Shown in pieces: positions 1-11,674 of a stretch of DNA of 64,000 nucleotides. Source of the DNA: Pictodentalium vernedei. Its lineage: Eukaryota > Mollusca > Scaphopoda > Dentaliida > Dentaliidae. Position numbers and translations under genes: made by a program. Location of the stretch: positions 388,545,217 through 388,609,216 of the forward strand of contig CM062294.1 of NCBI GenBank assembly GCA_031216915.1. The letters are read 5' to 3'. The notes beneath the pieces are model-generated. The model searched no databases and was not told where the DNA came from. It was given only the letters and a program-made list of their open reading frames with translations. Numbering within the stretch: the first letter of the stretch is position 1; every line of letters begins with the position of its first letter.

Positions 1-739
1 TGCTTAATGCCACTTCAGAAGTTAAGGCTATAGCAACGATTCAGGTAATTAATACTGCCCGCTATATAACGTACACTGCAGACGGCGTACACAGATAGGT
101 CGAAAACCGGTGATATAATATATAACATACACATGTCCCATCGAACCACAATGAACGATCTCTGGAGAGAAAACACACTTCCGAGGTAACCCACAGGTGA
201 TCCCATTCAGGTGTACAATAAATTCCAGTAACAACACTCCCTGAAGTGTACTACCCGATAGCTATGATACTATAACGTGGGAATATACAAGATGAGTACC
301 GACATTAATAGAAACCTGGATCTAGAAATGGAAGTAGGTATGATTAACAGGCTCCGACACGGACCACCCCCGAAATAATTCATAATTTCCAAGGTCCATA
401 ATAAACAATAAAGCATCAGCCTAATAATTATTATGTGCGTGAGCATTAAAATCCCACATGTAATCATCTGAATACCAGTTAACTGGTAATGAAGCCTCCA
501 AGGTATCCAAAGACTAGCAATTTAATTATGATGAAATATGCATTCGTATATGACATATAGACGAATAATCACAGAAAACCAATCCAATTAAAAAGTGGAT
601 GTGCCCACGAGGTCGCCGTAGAACACGACCCAGCCGCCAATTGAAAAGTGAAGAAATGCATGTACGTATTTAAACTTATACGGGGCTTGCGGGAAGAAAA
701 CTACATCTTGCCCGGTAATCGCCTCTAAACACATTGGCG

Positions 740-770
<31 letters not shown>

Positions 771-844
771 GGGGGGGGGGATTCAAAGTCATATCGAATC
801 ATTCTTGTGTTAGTCATAAAATAATATGGGAACCGCAATGGTTA
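1..844. other. No gene seen; AT-rich flank with a GT/G microsatellite
   Basis: I see no convincing coding frame, splice-flanked exon or known repeat here. Short open frames on the minus strand have no recognisable motif. The only clear structure is the GT run followed by poly-G at about 739-780. By position this would be intron or flank downstream of the last LRP exon seen in the window. Confidence 0.5.
739..780. repeat. (GT)n followed by poly-G tract
   Basis: An alternating GT run passes directly into an unbroken run of about 26 G. Such tracts are length-unstable and often miscounted in assemblies. The same GT-then-G arrangement recurs near 49231-49290. Confidence 0.9.
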
Positions 845-1122
845 CCTCACGTCTAACCAACTCCATTATGCCACTATGGACAGAGAAGGACGTGAGGAGC
901 AAAAACTTCCCCTGATAAAGAAGGTCCTCTCGTGGAGGAAGCTTATGGGGAACGTCCCATAACAGACACTTGAGAAGACTGATCCAAGGGTTCTGTGACG
1001 ACAGAGGTGCTAGTAGTAGGATTCACAACAAGACTGTTTGATCTTAAACATAATCTACTGAATCAAATGAATAGGAGGATACGCGTATCCTATCATCCAT
1101 CCCCATGAGATCGGCTGAGCAT

Positions 1123-1800
1123 CTACTGCATGCGCTCAATGGACTGGGCATGGCGACACAAACGACGGTAACTGATTGGTCGGTGCGTCGCAAACGGATC
1201 TATCACAGGGCGATCCCTCTGGTAGCAAAACTGTCCAAATACTCGCTTGTTGAGCATCCATTCCAATTGCAACAGGCAACCTTTCCGAGAGAGCAAGTCT
1301 GCTAGTACGTTCAGACAACCCAGTATATGATGGATAAAAAGATGAACATGATGATTCATGATGTATTAAGAAAATCTTCTCCTTTAGTTGGCATAACAGA
1401 AATGAATGGGTGCTGCCCTGGTTCCCGATGTACGCTACTACTGTCGAGTTGTCCAACCAAATTAAACATGGACGTCCGAAATTATGTGAATCCAATGTTG
1501 TAGCGCTAGCTAATTAACATCATCTTGTTGATGTTTATGCGTCTCTCCTGGAACCGAGGGTCCTAAGACCCTGACACCTCAAGACTATGGGACTTAGGGT
1601 CGTGCCCCAGCCTGTCAGACTTACATCCGCCATAATCGTGAAAGCCGGATCCGGCAGTTGCAGCGTAACTCCCTGTGTTAACCACTAAATATCTGCCCAA
1701 TTGAACCCTTGTTTTACAAGGTTCATTAAAACAATACTGGTTCAAGCGAAAGCGTCTTCACACTCCAGTTCTGAGTAAAGAATATCTGGAGGGGATGTGA
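1123..1800 (-). pseudogene. DIRS RNase H domain fragment
   Basis: The minus-strand frame contains DNSTVVAYIGNQGSTHSF, matching DNSTVVAYIRNQGGTHS in the intact DIRS-1 RT/RNase H protein. A related frame continues with words like SERTSRLALSERLP and QQASIW and ends SFVSPCP, which also occur in DIRS-3. The aspartate of the DNSTVV motif is an RNase H active-site residue. The frame switches between the flanking pieces, so no full domain can be made. This is a dead fragment of DIRS-A. Confidence 0.75.
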
Positions 1801-1805
1801 GCACA

Positions 1806-2777
1806 GACGGCCCATCGGAATGAGATCCAGAGCCGCTCCGCAAAACTCTATAGTCGCATGAATTCCCTAACTATTAATGCATCTGAGAGTAGACAAAAGC
1901 GAGCATAACAACTGACTAATTTCGTTCTGGGTAACGGCAGGCGAGCAAGATTGTTGCGAGTCTCAAAGCTCAATCCCAAGTGAATAGATGACTTGTGCGG
2001 AGCTAGATCCGACTTTTTCTCATTTTCGATGAAACCGAGACGTCCGAGTAATAGAAGCAGACTCTGAACATCGTTCTGAAGAATAATTCTGTTGCCATAT
2101 CCCTATAGAAGGTCGTCCAAGTAAGCCAACGTTCCGCAGACAAATGAGCCCGTAAGACATTACCGAGTTCATTATTCAAGTGAAACGCCCAGGGTCCAGA
2201 TTCAGATCAAAGCATATTATTCTGAACAGGTTCACCTTCCTTTATACGACAGACAGCAGGTACTTTTAGAATGCCGGATGTACCAGGACATGACGGCCCA
2301 TCGGAATGAGATCCAGAGCCGCTCCGCAAAACTCTATAGTCGCATGAATTCCCTAACTATTAATGCATCTGAGAGTAGACAAAAGCGAGCATAACAACTG
2401 ACTAATTTCGTTCTGGGTAACGGCAGGCGAGCAAGATTGTTGCGAGTCTCAAAGCTCAATCCCAAGTGAATAGATGACTTGTGCGGAGCTAGATCCGACT
2501 TTTTCTCATTTTCGATGAAACCGAGACGTCCGAGTAATAGAAGCAGACTCTGAACATCGTTCTGAAGAATAATTCTGTTGCCATATCCCTATAGAAGGTC
2601 GTCCAAGTAAGCCAACGTTCCGCAGACAAATGAGCCCGTAAGACATTACCGAGTTCATTATTCAAGTGAAACGCCCAGGGTCCAGATTCAGATCAAAGCA
2701 TATTATTCTGAACAGGTTCACCTTCCTTTATACGACAGACAGCAGGTACTTTTAGAATGCCGGATGTACCAGGACAT
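1806..2777. repeat. Perfect 486-bp tandem duplication
   Basis: Bases 1806-2291 and 2292-2777 are two direct copies of 486 bp. Reading them side by side I found no difference. They lie inside the RT region of a badly decayed retroelement, so the duplication is either very recent or an assembly artefact. The copy boundary shows only a few bases of shared sequence (GACGG). Confidence 0.9.
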
Positions 2778-2868
2778 GAAAGTACACATCCTTAGATCTA
2801 TGCTTGCCATATAGTCGATCACTCGAATGCTCACTTATACCGACTGAATGATTTCCATAAATAGACTT

Positions 2869-3260
2869 TTAGAACCATGATAAACTTGTTATCCAGCTCA
2901 AGTCTATTACCGGTTGGAACAAGCCGTCTGGCTTTGGTACGAGGAACAGGTGATTGTAAAAATCTTGAGAAACCTGATTCTCCATTGCTTCCTTGATAAG
3001 AGACCTTATACCTCTGGTAGGAGAAACTCTCTTATGCAAGAATTTAATGGAAGATTTGTCCCACGCGGACAACTTGTTAGTGGGGTTTTACCCGGAATGA
3101 TAGCCATAAGCCGTCCGAGACTACACTTCTCACCCACTGAACTTTCGTGATTGTTATCCAATTTTTTGCGGAGCTTGATAAGCTTCTGCCAACTGGCCAG
3201 CAACAGAGGTCTAAACCATCACCTGTATGACCTGCGAGGCTTATGGGAGGATGAAGCATG
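2869..3260 (-). pseudogene. DIRS reverse transcriptase N-terminal fragment
   Basis: A minus-strand frame reads SQDFYNHLFLVPKPDG then PVIDLSWI, the equivalent of the SPGFYSRLFLVPKKNGQ and PVIDLSTLNEY segment before motif A in DIRS-1. Overlapping frames toward 3260 correspond to the start of the DIRS-3 RT. The reading frame is broken between the pieces. Confidence 0.7.
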
Positions 3261-4560
3261 TCCTCCCCCCGAAAAACCTTGTCTCGTCGGCATAGGGGCG
3301 TCTGACCTATAGTCCCGATCAGACCTATGCCCCTTTTCCGGGTTGCAATACTGACGACCTCCAGAGTAATTATAAGAGGGTTTCTTGTACCCTCATGTGG
3401 AGTTTCCTTTTGACGATTTTTGTCTGGAACGCCCTCCTTTACTCTTGTCTGCTGAAGCAGGTCATTGATACACCGACTTCAAAAGCAGAGCACTAGAAGC
3501 TTTCTTAGTAGCCTGTTCATAGACTAATGAAAGCTAGTCATCGAAAATAAAATATCCGGAAATCGGAGCGACTCGGAGAGAGCTTTTCGTCTTGTCATCT
3601 TATCAGTGATGATGAAGTAAGGGCAGCATCACATCTGATTAACTCCAGATTAGCCACTGTTAGGGCGGAGTTATACGTGGTATACATAATTGCCCTGGAA
3701 AGAACTGTAAGAGAGGTACGAATGTCCTCAAAATTCCTTTCCCTTGAGATGTTGCGCCATAGCTCTTGTAAGGTGATCTGCGTAAGACATAACGTCCAAA
3801 TTCGCTCTATTTGAAGAAATTGCCATCTCAATTGCGTCTGAGTGAATACTGAATGATACAGGTAAGGACACATCGAGATCTCCGGCCTGCTCATCCAAAT
3901 GCAGAAGAACTCTCTGAACATCTTCCCCGACCGTTTTTAAAAGAACGTGGTCCAAAAAATGGTATGTATACAGAAGATGAAGATAAGAAACCACCTTCTT
4001 CCTTGCACTCAAGAGGATAAATACGGTGTCGTCTATATGGCCGAAGGCCTGTGACACTTGCATAAACTGAACTGGAAAAGAAAGGACTTCCTCCCTTGTC
4101 CGGATAAAGTCTGCGCCTAACAACGTCAGCGGTTTCTCTCTTGTTGTCGCAGCATTCTGATTTGGCAGAAAAAAAGCAGGGTAGTATTGATGGATGAAAG
4201 CCATCGCAATCATGTACTGTTCCGAAAGGGAAGGGTAATCCTCTTCCTTATCCCTTTTACCATCCAAGAGAATCAGTTACAAATCTTGGTCCATTGCATC
4301 TGCGTGAACAGACGCCTGGACCAACCCAGCACCATCCGACTGTTCAGATTCCGATTCTGAGGGAGGCCACATCTGCACTTGCTGGGATGCTGCGATTAGC
4401 TGCGCAATCTGCGACAGCAAGTCCGTCATCGAGGCCTGAGAAGCAGCGGATTTCCGTTCCTTAGCCGCATGCTGCTCCTGGGACGGTGTGTCGGAAACGT
4501 ATCCTTTCTCCGAGCATCCCGATGATCAAGGCCTCATCTCCCTAGTTACCGAATGGTCCG
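3261..4560 (-). pseudogene. DIRS gag-like region, decayed
   Basis: The longest open piece is 4267-3728, whose end reads SNRANLDVMSYADHLTRAM. It is comparable to the gag of DIRS-1 (segment LMNLTHAHACNTANLELARR) and to gag scraps of DIRS-2 near 22604-22828 (RLNLDALSYVIHLTEVL). This part of gag precedes RT in all copies here. There is no intact start or continuous frame. Confidence 0.6.
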
Positions 4561-4566
4561 ACGATG

Positions 4567-4989
4567 TTTAGAATTTCACCCCTGTGCAATTGTGTGAAAC
4601 TGTAGAGCGGAACCTTAAAAGAAAAAAAACAAGAGTGATCTCACCTTGAATTTCACTCAGGCAAAAGAATCTGGAGTCTATCCTGAGTTGAATGAACAAA
4701 AACCACAAGTCTCTATCTCCAACCAGTAAAACTGCCAACTAGTTTTTGCAGACAGTTTTTGACTGATTTTCACAACCACACCTCCTCAACCCTCACATTT
4801 CTCTCAGCCACTTGAGAGAGCATTCTTGTGATTACCACCAGCCACACTGACTAACCAGGCCCTGTCAATAGCACTGTTAAATACAATCAAAATGTAAAAC
4901 AATAAGCAGTAACAAACACTGCTTTGGGAGTGGGGTGTTGCTCTCTAGATATAAAAGTGCAAACAGATTAACCGACGGATGACACACAG
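4567..4989. other. Non-coding stretch with one arm of a 48-bp direct repeat
   Basis: Bases 4567-4615 closely match 7859-7912 (TTTAGAATTTCACCCCTG and about 30 further bases with a few differences). The two copies are about 3.3 kb apart in the same orientation. The rest of the stretch shows no coding signal. The origin of the repeated piece is unknown. Confidence 0.5.
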
Positions 4990-5645
4990 ACATGAAACCA
5001 GTGACCAAAATGAAAAAGTAGAAACCAAAATATAAGCCCAGGGACCCGATTTGAACAAACTTGAATCTGACCCACCTAGAGATGTTCTATACCAAATATG
5101 AAAGGATTCTGATTGGTGGATCTGAAGAAAAAGATTTTAAAAGAAATTCCCTCATACTGCACTAAGTTAAAATTCAGGCTCCCATAGGTAGCCCAAATTA
5201 ATAACCCAGGGGCTCAATTTGAACAAACTGGAATCTGACCCTCCTAGAGATGTTGTATACCAACTATGAAAGAATTCTGAATTGTGGATCTGAAGAAGCT
5301 TTTTAAAGAAATTTCCTCATATTGCCCTAAATTAAAATTTGGGCTCCCATAGGGAGCCCAAATATCAACCCAGGCAATAGGTTTGAACAAACTTGAATTT
5401 AACCCTCCTAGAAATGTTGTATATCAAATATGAAAGCATTCTGACTACAGGGTCAAAAGAAGAAGATTTTTTTTAAAATTCCTCATATTGCACGGAGTTG
5501 ATATTTGGGCTCCCATAGGGGGTCCAAATATTAACCCAGGTAACCAATTTGAACAAACCTGAAACTGACGCACCTCAATATGTTGTATACCAAATATGAA
5601 AGGATTTTGTCTGGTGAATCTGAAGAAAAAATTTAAAAAAAAAAT

Positions 5646-6898
5646 AGGCCGATGAAATCGTCAGATGTGTACCCATATGCACAATTAGTAGAAAGCTGTA
5701 TGACGGAGTGCCACCATGGATGCTGACATAATGTACACCATACAAGGTATGGGTACATATAGAAATGGATTGGAGGAGTGTCTAATTTGATGGATAAAGG
5801 GTTAATATCTCCGGATCAAATTATCAGATTTACATAAAAAACTATACAACTCAGCACTTCAGTAACCTGAATAAATATATAAAGTAACATGATAATCGGA
5901 TTGATAATTTTTGAGTTATCTCATGCCAAAGGGACTGGAGGAATTTTCAATTTGAAGGATAAAGGGGGTTAATATCTCTGGATCAAATTATCAGATTTAC
6001 ACCAAAAACTATACAGATCAGCACATCAGTAACCTGAACACAATTATAAAGTAACTTGACAATCCAAGCAATATTTTTCAAGTTATCGAATGCGAAAGGG
6101 ATTGGAGGAATTTTCAATTTGAAGGATAAAGGGTTAATATCTCAGGATTAAATTATAAGATTTACACCAAAAACTATACAGCTCGGCACATCAGTAACCT
6201 GAACACAAATATAAAGTAACTTGACAATCCAAGCAATATTTTTAAAGTTATCGAATGCCAAAGGGATTGGAGGAATTTTCAATTTGAAGGATAAAGGGTT
6301 AATATCTCAGGATCAAAATAACAGATTTACACCAAAAACTATACAATTCGGCATATCAGTAACCTGAACACAATTATAAAGTAACTTGACAATCCAAGTA
6401 GTATTTTTCAAGTTATCGAATGCCAAAGGGATTGGAGGAATTTTCAATTTCAAGGATAAAGGGTTAATATCTCGGGACCAAATCATCAGATTTACACCAA
6501 AAACTATACAGCTCGGCACATCAGTAACCTGAACACAAATATAAAGTAACTTGACAATCCAAGCAATATTTTTCAAAATATCAAATGCCAAAGGGATTGG
6601 AGGAATTTTCAATTTGAAGGATAAGGGGTTAATATCTCAGGATTAAATTATCAGATTTACACCAAAAACTATACAGCTCGGCACATCAGTAACCTGAACA
6701 CAAATATAAAGTAACTTGACAATCCAAGCAATATTTTTCAAGTTATCGAATGATAAAGAAATGGATATGGACGCCGGACGGACAGATGGACGGACAGACA
6801 GACAGACGGTCAGACAGACAGACGGAAAAGGATGGACGAACGACAGATGGTCACCCCAGATGCCGGCATTATGTGTACCATAGTATGGGTACACATAA
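5646..6898 (+). mobile_element. Nested pearl/HINE-like element, 'GTGTACCCATA' family
   Basis: The left end carries GATGTGTACCCATA (about 5664) and the right end TATGGGTACACATA (about 6885-6898), so the termini are inverted. Between them lie a 165-bp tandem core and a (GACGGACA)n microsatellite at 6770-6845. Outside both ends the host tandem repeat resumes (AAAATTCCCTCATATTGCAC on the right), which shows insertion into the 'GCTCACCTGA' element. Confidence 0.75.
5769..6755 (+). repeat. 165-bp tandem array, six copies
   Basis: The word ATTGGAGGAATTTTC (first two copies slightly changed) recurs at 5769, 5934, 6101, 6266, 6431 and 6596, a period of 165-167 bp. Copies 3 to 6 are closely similar to each other. 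They form the core of the nested element. Confidence 0.9.
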
Positions 6899-7671
6899 AA
6901 ATTCCCTCATATTGCACTAAGTTAAAATTCAGGCTCCCATAGAGAGTCCAAATACAAACCCCGGGACTTCATTTGAACAAAATTGGAATCTGACCCCACT
7001 ATAGATGTTGTATACCAAACATGAAAGGATTTTGACTGGTGGGTCTGAAGAAGACGATTTTTAAAGAAATTTCCTCAAATCTTGCCAAGTTAAATTTTGG
7101 GTTCCAATAGAGGGCCCAAATACTAACTCAGGGAACCAATTTGAACAAACTTGAATCTGACTCCCCTAGAGATGTTGTATACCAAATATGAAAGCATTCT
7201 GACTGGTGGATCTGAAGAAGAAGATTTTTAAAGACATTTCCTCATATTCCACGAAGTTAAAATTCAGGCTCCTACAGGAGCCTAATTATTAACCCAGGGA
7301 CTCGATTTGAACAAACTTGAATCTGACCCCCTAGAGATGTTATATACCAAATATCAAATGATTCTAATTGATGGTTCTGGAGAAGAAGATTTTTTTTAAT
7401 TTTGGAAAACAATTTATAGGTGCTATCAGAGTAATGCCCCTTGTGGTGCCCCCAGTGGGCATGACAACTTTATTTGAACAAACGTGAATTGACATATGAT
7501 AAGGAACATGCACATCAAATTTGGTTCAATTCGGCCCTGTGGTTTATGAGGAGAAGTTGATAGTGTAAAGTTCACGCCAGAAAGATGACAGACGGACAGA
7601 CGATAGATGGACAGACGAGACAAAAAGTTATCACTTAAGTGCCCCCTGACTATTCAGTCAGGTGAGCTAAA

Positions 7672-8136
7672 AATAGCCAATTTTTCAAAGCCACTGTTTC
7701 CAATAATTCATCTGGAAATTAACCCCTATGCATCAGACTCCAACTTTGGGACCAAAACTTCAAATTCTCTTGTCCAACAAATAGCCGAATGTAATCATAT
7801 ATCTGGTACTAAAAATATATCTCCAATTTACATGGCATTAGTTTCAACATATGCCCTATGTTTAGAATTTCACCCCTGTGCAATAGTGCAAAACTATAGA
7901 GCGGAACCTTAATTGAATATACACAGATGAAAAGTGAAATTATGAACAACATTGGAATCCTTTGAAAAGCTGAAGAATTATGATCAGCAAATCATATAGC
8001 AAGGTATAACACACATTCAGCATCTGGAGTCATCTGAAATTAATTGATCAAAGACTGACATTTTGATATCTAACCTTGTTCTATTGGTGAAACCAGTTCA
8101 TGTTCATCTATTCTGTGTCTTATTTACTTTGCCAGT
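7672..8136. other. Intron/flank sequence, no gene seen
   Basis: There is no coding signal beyond a chance open frame at 7607-7912. It contains the second arm of the direct repeat described at 4567 (here 7859-7912). Confidence 0.5.
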
Positions 8137-8377
8137 TTAACCCTTTACCCAACGAATCGGCCGCATCCGCCCGCGTAATATGTAAATTCAGCAGTTGAAA
8201 AAATATTATTTTTCAAAAAATGTCAACAAAACCATATCATGTGACCCCTCATTGGAACGAGCTCGTCGAGCTCGTTCCAACGAGGGGTCACATGATATGG
8301 TTTTGTTGACATTTTTTGAAAAAAATGATATTTAAAATAATAAATTTTGATATCGTCTGCGTTGGGTAAAGGGTTAA
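8137..8377. mobile_element. Palindromic TTAA-flanked MITE (piggyBac-like)
   Basis: The element is bounded by TTAA on both sides with inverted ends CCCTTTACCC / GGGTAAAGGG. TTAA target duplication with CCC-starting termini is the signature of the piggyBac superfamily. The centre is a long near-perfect palindrome (CCCCTCATTGGAACGAGCTC and its inverse). It has no coding capacity. At least five relatives occur in the window. Confidence 0.85.
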
Positions 8378-8449
8378 AGGACCAAAAGGGGAATGAAAAT
8401 TAGTACATGTAATATGGCAAAGAAATTGGAAGACAATATTTTGTACAAC

Positions 8450-8690
8450 TTCTATGATCATAACATTGAATGTGAATTAGTTTCAGAATTAGGGGGGACT
8501 ATATTTTGTTCTACTACTATGATCATAACATTGTGTGTGAATTAGTTTCAGAATTAGGGGGGACTATATTTTGTACTACTTCTATGATCATAACACTGAA
8601 TGTGAATTAGTTTCAGAATTAGGGGGGGGGGGGGACTATATTTTGTACTACTTCTATGATTGTAACATTGTGTGTGAATTAGAACTGAAT
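8450..8690. repeat. 65-70 bp tandem repeat, about four copies
   Basis: The unit runs from CTTCTATGATCATAACATTG to TTAGTTTCAGAATTAGGGGG and is followed by ACTATATTTTGTACTACT. Copies start near 8453, 8518, 8583 and 8653. The G tract differs in length between copies. Confidence 0.85.
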
Positions 8691-8699
8691 TAATTTTCT

Positions 8700-9973
8700 G
8701 TACTTTTGAAGTAATTTATTTCATTAAATTATACATGAGATTGGAAGAATCCAGTGGTGTAGCCTTGGAGGGAGGGGCACATCCCCCCCTAATTATTGCT
8801 GCCCTTCACAAATTAAAAATTATGGGTAGTAACAGACTTAGAGTCAAGGAAATTGCGGTTTTTGTCTCAAATTTCCTGGGGGAGGCCCCCTCTTGCAAGA
8901 GGGTGTGTCCCACTCTTGTGCTCGCCATCATCTCACCGCTATGTAGCTCGGATGATACTGCACATCCTATTCTGTATGCCCCCTACTAGTTCAGCAATCT
9001 GAATGTAGTGGCTGCTCCCCTCCGTAGATTGCTTAACTAGCCCTTTTAGATATTACCTTTGCCCCCCAAAATTTTATTTTAATTTCTGAACCTTCTTCAC
9101 TAAAAATAGATCAGAACCAAGGTTAACCAGGGATCAGAACAGTTTTAGAGAATGAGGTTCAGAAATCAATTCCTGAATCTCGTTCATTAAAATCGATATG
9201 CTACAAGCTATTCACTCAAACACTTCTCTCTATTGGCATTTTGGATGTTGTGTAACCTTTTTCTAGATACTTCACATCAGAAAGTATTATGCATTTCTCG
9301 ATAATTTCAGCATTCTGCAACTGAAACAATGACTCACTTGTACAATTTTTAAATCTGGAGAAAGTCTTTGTATTTTGTTCGGTTTTGGTTCGAGTTAACA
9401 AAATTGTGTTGATTTTTCAGTTGACCATACAGTTTTTTAAATTGTAGATGATGGTAGCCATTTTACTTCAAGAAAACTTTTTGTTCTTAATCAATAGTCT
9501 CCTAGACTAGTTAGCAGTCTCAAGGTGGAAATAACAGCAAATGTTCCTTTAAATATTTGCTCATTATTAATGTTTTGGAAGAAAAAGGTAAGAAATTGTC
9601 CAAAACTGAATAATATTTATTTTGTGCAGGGCTGTTATAAAATCATTTCAAATACAAGTTGTAGAAACACTTTAAGTAACACAGGCACTATTACAAGAGA
9701 TAGTTCAATGATTAAGTGAAAAACAGAAGCCCAATCTTAAAAAATTGTAGAAGACGCTTTCTTTATAAAACTGCTATCAATAATATAAACACAAACATTA
9801 AATTTGAAAAGTAGATATGATGGGAAAAATTGTAGTCAAGGATATTCAAATTTTTGTTTGTTTCTCAAGACACTTCCTGTATCACTGAAAATCTGCCTCA
9901 TCATTTTCTTTTTATTCCAGAAGTCTTTTCAATGATACTATTTTGCACCTGTTGAACTAGAAACTTAACCAAC
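8700..9973. other. AT-rich non-coding stretch
   Basis: No exon, RNA gene or clear repeat boundary is seen. The segment near 8748-8900 (GGTGTAGCCTTGGAGGG and the C-rich run after it) looks like part of a dispersed repeat, but nothing in the window confirms this. Confidence 0.4.
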
Positions 9974-10726
9974 TATGGGTATATTTCAGTGAGCTATTCC
10001 GGTTTACTTGATTTATTGTGAGCATGCGTAGACACATGGATTAAAAACCAGGTTGTTTTATTGAGCAGTTTATATTCTGGTTTCCCATTCTGGATTAAAC
10101 CAACTAAACCTCCTGGAGAGCAGGGTTATCTGGTTTATCATTTTATTCTTGACATGCGCAGTGGAACGCACACAAAAGTTCTACGCCTCGCACAATGACA
10201 ATAAAAAAACATTTGATTTCGAGTGTCTAAAAAGAAATAAACAGTACAAGGTTCATAAAAATGCTATAACTCAAGAGAGAGAAACTATAAAAAAAAGTTA
10301 ATAACATTTATTTATCCCATAAAAGCGGCTTTTCAAAAATATTCGATTCTCATCTGAAAGGGTGTTTTTCTCTCAGAAAAAATTGTTACAACTTTCAGAA
10401 GATCCTTTTTGCCCATTTTATTTCCATGATAGCAGTCACGCAATTTTTGACACCATCACTGGAAAGCTTCTGATGAGGGCCTTTTTAATGATGGTTTTCT
10501 AAGATTGTTTAAAAATGAAAGCAGGGATATGTTTCCCACGTTTTGGATGTCCCTCTCCTAACAATACTTTCATGCTTCACATTTTCCAGCTACATCAAAC
10601 AGGGTTTTTTGTGGAATAGTATTCGCATTAAACATATTGTTCTATTGGGATTTCTAAACCACAGTTTAGGTTTACATGGAATAGTAAACCAAGTAACCCG
10701 GAATAGCTCACTGAAACATACCCTAT
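9974..10726. mobile_element. Non-autonomous DNA transposon with about 35-bp terminal inverted repeats
   Basis: The left end contains TTTCAGTGAGCTATTCCGG. The right end carries the inverse, CCGGAATAGCTCACTGAAA, followed by CATACCCTATA. The ends are flanked by TA-rich sequence, so a TA target site is possible but not proven. Subterminal segments (CTGGTTTATC, TAAACCAAGTAACCC) are also partly inverted. No transposase frame is present in the roughly 750 bp. Confidence 0.75.
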
Positions 10727-11189
10727 ATCTTCTTTGACAGAGCTTAGCAAGCTCTGCCAACCAAAATATAGTTGGTAAAATTTGCAACTGCATTATGGGT
10801 AATTTTCTTTACTAAAAACAATGTTTTTTTTACATAACTTTGCACGGTGTCAAGTGTTTAATTCTAACTTTACTGAGGGCTGTTTTTGTGGATTAAAGAG
10901 AATAAAAGCTTCCCTCCCTCATCATAAAAAGGAGAAAAACGTCCATGAGAAACTATAAATTTTTTTTTGTAGACTCAACGAAACTATGAGGAAATATTCC
11001 CAATATTTCGGGAAAAAAAAATTGTCTACAAAAAGACGCTACACAAATAGACTGTCCCCTGCTTTGTACCTGAACTACTTTGCACCAGAATAATACTGCA
11101 AGTGTCAGTTGCTTTTTACATGAACTATCTGATTCAGAAAAAAAAATACTGCAATACTTTCACATGATTTATCCCTTTCCAAAACAGAT
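10727..11189. other. Non-coding, contains a short hairpin
   Basis: A perfect stem (CAGAGCTTAGCAAGCTCTG) sits at about 10739-10757, just outside the inverted-repeat element. No coding signal is seen. Confidence 0.4.
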
Positions 11190-11386
11190 TTAACCCTTTA
11201 AAATTGTTAAAATTCAAACTTTTTGCCTAAAAACATAGCTTGTTACCCCTCATTAGAATGAGCTCATTAAGCTCATTCCCATGAGGGGTCATAAGCTATG
11301 TTGTTGAGGCAAAAAATAAAAAGTTTTAGTTATTCAAGAATATATATTTTTTAAGTGCTGTGTGCTGTTTGTAAGATAAAGGATTT
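11190..11386. mobile_element. Degenerate palindromic TTAA MITE
   Basis: It begins TTAACCCTTTAAAA and has the central palindrome of the 8137 element in altered form (CCCCTCATTAGAATGAGCTC and its inverse). The right terminus is worn (GATAAAGGATTTACCC). An old copy of the piggyBac-like MITE family. Confidence 0.7.
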
Positions 11387-11674
11387 ACCCTTAACCTGAC
11401 ACTATTAGAAAACAACACTTACATTGTTTCTTTTCATAAATAGTCAAGTTATTTTCATTTTTCATTCCCCAGTATAGCTTTAGTTCCAATAAGAAGAATG
11501 AGCTTGTCACGATCGATCTGATCAGTGGGACATGTTTTGAAAGCAATAATTTAAAAAGTAAAAGACTTTAAAGTTCATTTTCATTTATAACCCTTGGTTG
11601 ATATGGTCATTTTGTTAAGCGATCAGCTAAACAGTTCTTACGGTCTTCATTTTTTTTATAAACACTAAACTCAC

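Larger units (their letters stand above)
845..4566 (-). mobile_element. DIRS-A: decayed DIRS-type retrotransposon fragment
   Basis: On the minus strand this stretch reads gag, RT, then RNase H, in the same order and with similar words as DIRS-3 near the window end. The nucleotide match to 62000-63900 is recognisable from about 890 onward. The tyrosine recombinase half, both inverted terminal repeats and the internal complementary region are absent, so the copy is truncated at its low-coordinate end. The coding frames carry many stops. A 486-bp perfect tandem duplication lies in the RT region. Positions 845-900 look like a displaced scrap of gag (compare 22520-22575), which suggests rearrangement at the truncation point. 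Confidence 0.8.
4990..7671 (+). mobile_element. Pearl/HINE-like element, 'GCTCACCTGA' family, interrupted by another element
   Basis: The core is a degenerate tandem unit of about 170-180 bp containing GAACAAACTTGAATCTGAC, GATGTTGTATACCAAATATG and TCTGAAGAAGAAGATTTT. It is followed by a GACGGACAGACG microsatellite at about 7590-7620 and a terminal hairpin (CTGACTATTCAGTCAG) ending GTGAGCTAA at about 7671. The same layout occurs at 31.2-34.5 kb and 38.4-43 kb. A second element sits inside it at 5646-6898. It has no protein-coding capacity. The left end is not sharply defined. Confidence 0.7.

Noticed and set aside
9216-9401. A further LRP exon on the minus strand
   Set aside because: No cysteine pattern, no YWTD motif and no phase-compatible splice sites.
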